Source of the DNA: an uncultured Helicobacter sp.
GTDB taxonomy: Bacteria > Campylobacterota > Campylobacteria > Campylobacterales > Helicobacteraceae
Direction: 5' to 3'
Assembly: GCF_910577135.1 (NCBI RefSeq)
Contig: NZ_CAJTLL010000022.1
Coordinates: forward strand, 1 to 28,057
DNA length: 28,057 bases
Position numbers and translations under genes: made by a program. This document shows positions 24,135-28,057 of the stretch, in pieces. The notes beneath the pieces were generated by a model. The model did not search any database. It worked only from the letters and a program-made list of their open reading frames with translations, and was not told where the DNA came from. Numbering within the stretch: position 1 is the stretch's first letter; each line of letters opens with the position of its first letter.

Positions 24135-25748
24135 TCAAAGACAAGATTCCAAATATTCCTCATAACTACCGCGGAAATCAATTATCTGTGCGCCATTTGT
24201 AGGATTTTCACTATCGATTTTTAGCTCTATAATTCTATTAGCATACGCGTCAATTAGCTCTCTATCATGGCTTACACAAATCACATTACCGCTAAACTTA
24301 TACAATGCCTCGCCTAGTGCGATAATGGATTCTAAATCAAGGTGATTAGTGGGCTCATCAAGTATGAGGAAATTGCCACCCTCAAGCATTAGCTTGCTTA
24401 ACACCATTCTATGCTTCTCCCCTCCGCTAAGCGCGTTTATAGGCTTCTCCTGCTCCTTTCCACTAAATAGCATTCTGCCTAGCGCATTACGTATCTCACC
24501 ACTCTCCTTTTTCTTATCAAAGCTCCTAAACCACTCATAGAGGGTCTCCTCGCCCTTTATTTCTTCGCTCACATTTTGCGGGAAATAGCCCCTTTGGGTA
24601 GTCGCACCCCATTTTACGACACCACTATCTGGCTTTAGCTCTTCTATGAGAATCTTACACAATGTCGATTTGCCTACGCCATTTGCCCCCACAAGCGCGA
24701 TTTTATCGCCGGGTAGAATCTTTAGATTCACATCTTTTAGCACGCATAAATCCCCATAACTCTTGGTGATTCCCTCACATTCTAGAGCTTCATTACCGAT
24801 AGGACGATTGGGTTTAAACACAATACTTGGGTCTCGCCTTGAGCTCACAGCAAGGCTTTGAATATCAAGCTTTTCAAGCTGTTTTTGTCGGCTCGTAGCT
24901 TGTCTTGCCTTACTCGCATTAGCAGAAAATCGCGCAATAAAGGATTCTAATTCCTCTTTTTCCTTAAGCTTTTTGTTACGCTCCATTTCCTGCTGCTTAG
25001 CAATCAAAGTTGAGGCAATATACCAATCGTCATAATTCCCGCTAAACTCCCGCACAGAGCCAAAATCCATATCTAAAATATGAGTGCAGACACTATTTAA
25101 AAAATGCCTATCGTGGCTAATCACCACCAAAGTGCCTTCGTGCCGCTTGAGATTCTCCTCAAGCCACGCGATTGTAGGCAAGTCAAGGTTATTTGTCGGC
25201 TCATCAAGCAAAAGTATATCGGGCTTTGGGAAAAGCACCTGTGCTAAGAGAATCTTAAACTTATCGCCACCGGTGATGGTTTTCATCAATTCGTTATGAA
25301 TGCTGCTCGCAAAGCCCAAATCCTCTAAAATCTTTTCAATCACCACATCATATTCATACATCGGGTCTTCTTCAGCACATATCATTTCAAGCTCCACGAG
25401 CTCGACATTCACCTGCTCATCGCTCAAATCGCCATTTTCATATAAGTATTCCTTGCGTTTAATCGCCTCATAAAGCCGCTTATTGCCTATCAACACGGCA
25501 TCTTTCAAACTCAAATCCTCAAAGGCATATTGATCCTGCCCCAAAACCCCCATCTTCAAGCCCTTATCAATCACTACTTCGCCACTACTTGCCTCATACA
25601 CGCCACTCAAAATTTTAAGAAAAGTCGATTTCCCCGCGCCATTTGCCCCGATAAGCCCATAACGTTTATGCACATCAAGCTTGATATTCACATTTTCAAA
25701 AAGCTTTTTTGTCGCATATCGCATTGAAAGATTGATGGTTTGTAGCAT
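24135..25748 (-). CDS. YbiT-like ABC-F ATPase
   Basis: The 537-residue protein has two ABC domains without membrane segments. Walker A GANGAGKST is at 34-42 and GANGVGKST near 350; signatures are TITGGDKFK (degenerate) and ALSGGEKHR; Walker B is LLLDEPTNNLD and LILDEPTNHLD. The linker motif SFIARFSANASKARQATSR and the DQYAFEDLSLKDAV segment match E. coli YbiT closely, which separates it from the Uup-like protein at 13910-15889. ABC-F proteins act at the ribosomal E site, some giving antibiotic protection. The frame reaches an ATG at 25793, but ATG 25748 has AAGGA 7 bases upstream and begins at the first beta-strand, so it is chosen. It appears to be a single-gene unit. Confidence 0.88.
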   Translation of the reverse strand: MLQTINLSMRYATKKLFENVNIKLDVHKRYGLIGANGAGKSTFLKILSGVYEASSGEVVIDKGLKMGVLGQDQYAFEDLSLKDAVLIGNKRLYEAIKRKEYLYENGDLSDEQVNVELVELEMICAEEDPMYEYDVVIEKILEDLGFASSIHNELMKTITGGDKFKILLAQVLFPKPDILLLDEPTNNLDLPTIAWLEENLKRHEGTLVVISHDRHFLNSVCTHILDMDFGSVREFSGNYDDWYIASTLIAKQQEMERNKKLKEKEELESFIARFSANASKARQATSRQKQLEKLDIQSLAVSSRRDPSIVFKPNRPIGNEALECEGITKSYGDLCVLKDVNLKILPGDKIALVGANGVGKSTLCKILIEELKPDSGVVKWGATTQRGYFPQNVSEEIKGEETLYEWFRSFDKKKESGEIRNALGRMLFSGKEQEKPINALSGGEKHRMVLSKLMLEGGNFLILDEPTNHLDLESIIALGEALYKFSGNVICVSHDRELIDAYANRIIELKIDSENPTNGAQIIDFRGSYEEYLESCL

Positions 25749-25850
25749 TGCAGAATCCTTAAAAAATATAAAATAAATACTACATTTTAGCATAAAATGC
25801 CATTTTGAGGATAATTATACTACACTTGCAATCTACGTAACTACATTACG

Positions 25851-26700
25851 AAGGGAGTTTTAATACTTATTAAGCTTGTAGGTGATTTAGGCAATCAAAT
25901 GTTTATTTACGCTTTTGCAAAAGCTATGGAGCAAAGGTGCAACAGCATATAATCATATAGATTCTACACGCTGGGGGGGGGGATAGTATTCATTTATTAG
26001 AAATTGCTTCTTTCAACCTCTCACTGCCACTTTATAAATCTAAACATACCATTGCTTCCTATCTTTTATCCCCCGTTATAATGCTACCTTGACGCTATCT
26101 CTATCAAAAATACTGCAATGGCATATTCAAATGAAATCTAACCTATAGCCCCTACTATCTGCAACACAAATATACTGTGTAAGAAACCCCACAAAAACAA
26201 CAAAGTTCTAGCATTTTTCAAACAAAGCTTTTGCACCCTATCCTATGCCTCACGGATATTTTCATAATATTGCTTATTTAGATAATTTATATCGAATCTT
26301 ACAAAAAAGATTTTGCGCTTGCTCGCTCTCTTAGCAAATACAATCAAAAACTTAAAGAAAAAAAATACTTAACACCAAAGAAAGTGTTTTCCTGCACGTG
26401 CATTTAAGAGATTATCTACTTGATAAAAACGTCGCTTATGTGCGACCTGGTGACACATACTATAATCAAGCCATACAAATCCTGAAAAATCGCTTTAGCT
26501 TTCCACACATTTTCATCTTTAGTAACGATATACAATAATGTGAGAAGCACATTTGAGGGCTTATATAGATTTTAGCGGCTGCGAGCCAAGCTTTATCAAA
26601 GGCAACAGCAAGAGTGATGCTACGCAAGAGATGGGCTTATGTGCTCGTGCAAACACGTCATTATGGCAAATTCAACATGCTAAATTTTTAAGTATTATTT
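25851..26700 (+). pseudogene. GT11 alpha-1,2-fucosyltransferase pseudogene
   Basis: AAGGGAG at 25851-25857 stands 5 bases before ATA at 25863, where an ATG is expected. It is followed by LIKLVGDLGNQMFIYAFAKA, the hallmark opening of GT11 fucosyltransferases (FutC type). Further pieces in shifting frames match the family in order: EIASFNLSLPL (about 26000), HGYFHNIAYLDNLYRILQK (about 26250), VFLHVHLRDYLL (about 26390, the degenerate HxRRGD region), YYNQAIQIL, IFIFSNDI then TAA where a Trp is usual (26535), and MCSCKHVIMANST (about 26680). The coding relic stops before the FSWWGA motif. A G10 tract interrupts it. Intact, it would have added fucose to surface glycans such as LPS O-chains. Confidence 0.75.
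25973..25982 (+). repeat. poly-G tract of 10 in fucosyltransferase relic
   Basis: Ten consecutive G bases lie between the NHIDSTRW-coding and DSIHLLEIASF-coding pieces of the pseudogene. By frame count nine G (or twelve) would join the two pieces. Such tracts switch surface-glycan genes on and off in Helicobacter by slippage. Confidence 0.7.
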
Positions 26701-26765
26701 AACAGAAATCTATAAATTTTATAAAAATTCTCAAATATGGATAAAATTTATTAAACAAAGCGATA

Positions 26766-26771
26766 TATAAT
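26766..26771 (+). promoter_or_regulatory. -10 promoter element of trxA
   Basis: TATAAT within gatatataatagg lies 83 bases before ATG 26855, after the dead fucosyltransferase. The ribosome site GAGGAG at about 26840-26845 precedes the ATG. Confidence 0.45.
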
Positions 26772-26854
26772 AGGCACATAAATGCTTCATACATCGTAGC
26801 AATGCGATTTAAAGGTAGCATTTACATATCATCTTTTATTGAGGAGCTGAAACG

Positions 26855-27172
26855 ATGGCTAAGTATATAGAATTGAGTAATGATAATTTTGACACAGAGA
26901 TTACAAGCGGTGTGGCATTAGTAGATTTTTGGGCACCTTGGTGCAATCCTTGTAAAATGCTTTCTCCTGTAATTGACAAACTTGCAGAAGATTATGAAGG
27001 TAAAGCAAAAATATGTAAGGTGAATGTAGATAATGAAACCGAACTTTCAAAACGATTTGGCATTAGAAATATCCCTACTATTTTATTTATGAAAAATGGG
27101 GAGGTAAAAGATCAAATTACAGGTGCGTTGCCAGAGCAAACTATTCGTGAAAAGCTTGATGCTATTCTTTAA
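26855..27172 (+). CDS. trxA: thioredoxin with CNPC active site
   Basis: Thioredoxin reduces protein disulfides in the cytoplasm with electrons from thioredoxin reductase. The 105-residue length, DFWAPWC (24-30), the cis-proline loop NIPT (Pro74) and GITGALP-like end region are typical, and the sequence is close to H. pylori Trx1 apart from one change: the active site reads Cys30-Asn-Pro-Cys33 rather than Cys-Gly-Pro-Cys. A change at this site can shift redox potential. The neighbours are a pseudogene and an EptA-like gene, separated by a terminator-like hairpin, so it is probably its own transcription unit. Confidence 0.95.
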   Translation: MAKYIELSNDNFDTEITSGVALVDFWAPWCNPCKMLSPVIDKLAEDYEGKAKICKVNVDNETELSKRFGIRNIPTILFMKNGEVKDQITGALPEQTIREKLDAIL

Positions 27173-27178
27173 TCCCAT

Positions 27179-27202
27179 AAGGCTCTCTTAAGCAGAGCCT
27201 TT
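27179..27202 (+). terminator. hairpin terminator after trxA
   Basis: AAGGCTCT and AGAGCCTT form a perfect 8-bp stem with a 7-base loop, 7 bases after the trxA stop. Three T follow directly, and a longer T-run comes at 27215-27220. It is likely to end trxA transcription, though the T-run is displaced. Confidence 0.6.
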
Positions 27203-27222
27203 AGCGCTTATCTCTTTTTTCA

Positions 27223-28057
27223 ATGTTTGCTCTTTTAAAGAAATATTTTCGCTTCCCACTTAATTACCACTTTCTTACACTATTTGGTGCGATTTTTATC
27301 GTTTTATGCCTTAATCATTCTTTTAATACTACTTTTGATGAACTCGCCACACGTATAGAGCTTTCCTATCTCACGTGGCTTAATGCACTTATCCATATAG
27401 GCATTTTAATGCTTGGATTAGAAATTTTATGCCTACGATTTAGTGTGAAGTATATGCTGGGCTTTATCCTGCTACTAAGTAGCGTGTGTGGATTCTATAT
27501 GGATTCTCTAGGGGTGCTTATCAATGAGGATATTATACAAAGCGTATTAGAAACCCACGCGGATGAAGCCCTCGATATGATAAGTCTTGGATTTATAGGC
27601 TATGTAACAATCCTTGGAATCTTGCCCTGCGTGCTTCTTAGTGCTATCAAACTTAAGAAGATTCCATTTATGCAAGCCTGTAAGCAGAAGATATACATAC
27701 TTGGGATTCTAAGCATATTTATAAGCGCAAGCTACGCAATTTGGGGTAAAGATATTATCTTTGTTTTTAAAGCACAAAAAAGCCTAGCCACTATGCCTAA
27801 TCCCATTGCCCCCATTCGCTCTACTATCCTTTATATACAGAACTCACAGGAGCGACAATTTACGCCCATACTTATCGCACAAGATGCGCATTTAGCAGCT
27901 AATACTCCGCCACAAATCGTCCTCCTTGTGATTGGAGAAAGTGCCAGAAGTGCGAATTTCTCTCTTAATGGTTATCCCAAACCCACAAACCCCTATACAG
28001 AATCTTTGAATGTGATAAGCTTTAAAGATTTTTATTCCTGCGGCGTTATTACAGCTA
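27223..28057 (+). CDS. eptA: EptA-like lipid A phosphoethanolamine transferase (5' part)
   Basis: This inner-membrane enzyme transfers phosphoethanolamine from phosphatidylethanolamine to lipid A (in Campylobacter EptC also to the flagellar rod), raising resistance to cationic peptides. The 278 residues visible include about five hydrophobic helices (about 15-35, 45-70, 78-95, 125-145, 160-180; the EptA_B_N region) and the start of the catalytic domain. VLLVIGESARSANFSLNGY has the zinc ligand Glu239, and YSCGVITA has the expected nucleophile Thr277; their 38-residue spacing matches MCR-1 (Glu246/Thr285). The window ends here, so the gene is incomplete. ATG 27223 lacks a clear ribosome site. 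It could be EptC rather than EptA. Confidence 0.85.
   Translation, partial: MFALLKKYFRFPLNYHFLTLFGAIFIVLCLNHSFNTTFDELATRIELSYLTWLNALIHIGILMLGLEILCLRFSVKYMLGFILLLSSVCGFYMDSLGVLINEDIIQSVLETHADEALDMISLGFIGYVTILGILPCVLLSAIKLKKIPFMQACKQKIYILGILSIFISASYAIWGKDIIFVFKAQKSLATMPNPIAPIRSTILYIQNSQERQFTPILIAQDAHLAANTPPQIVLLVIGESARSANFSLNGYPKPTNPYTESLNVISFKDFYSCGVITA

Noticed and set aside
24135..25748. Naming this ABC-F protein EttA
   Set aside because: The linker and the region after Walker A match YbiT more closely, and no EttA-type arm is visible.
25749..25793. Longer start (ATG 25793) for the YbiT-like gene
   Set aside because: The extra 15 residues are not family-like, and AAGGA is placed correctly for ATG 25748.

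Overview
The window looks like a chromosomal segment from an AT-rich Helicobacter, most likely an enterohepatic-type species. The evidence is a Hof-family outer-membrane porin, the epsilonproteobacterial DUF2393 gene, an ilvE-SPFH neighbour pair, an HtrA of H. pylori type, a fucosyltransferase relic with a poly-G tract, and a cheR-cheB pair, which H. pylori lacks. This is judged from gene content only; no database search was possible.

Layout. 1-472 is non-coding. It opens with an inverted 77-bp copy of the cheB 3' end, followed by hairpin-rich sequence. 473-3714 (+) is a tight three-gene cassette: a ferritin-like di-iron protein, an acyl-CoA-dehydrogenase-like flavoprotein without the usual catalytic Glu, and a PhnD-type binding protein without a signal peptide. 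3953-5141 (-) is a decayed outer-membrane-protein gene. 5552-7862 (-) holds a Hof porin and pyrB. 8014-8143 is a row of six perfect short hairpins. 8255-10345 (+) is lipoprotein-tlyA-ribF. 10354-17364 (-) is a long co-directional run: an unknown coiled-coil protein, a Uup-like ABC-F ATPase, ilvE, an SPFH protein, hisIE and a DUF2393 protein. 17623-23689 (+) is ftsK, htrA, cheR and cheB. 24135-25748 (-) is a YbiT-like ABC-F ATPase. 25851-26700 (+) is a GT11 fucosyltransferase pseudogene. 26855-28057 (+) is trxA and the start of an EptA-like phosphoethanolamine transferase, cut by the window edge.

Most genes are housekeeping: pyrimidine, histidine, branched-chain amino-acid and FAD synthesis, rRNA methylation, translation-factor ATPases, chromosome segregation, periplasmic proteolysis and chemotaxis adaptation. 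The parts least explained by known biology are the 473-3714 cassette, the inverted cheB duplication together with a dispersed family of hairpin sequences, and the 492-residue protein at 15886-17364. Surface genes (Hof porin, decayed OMP, decayed fucosyltransferase, EptA) suggest turnover of envelope functions.
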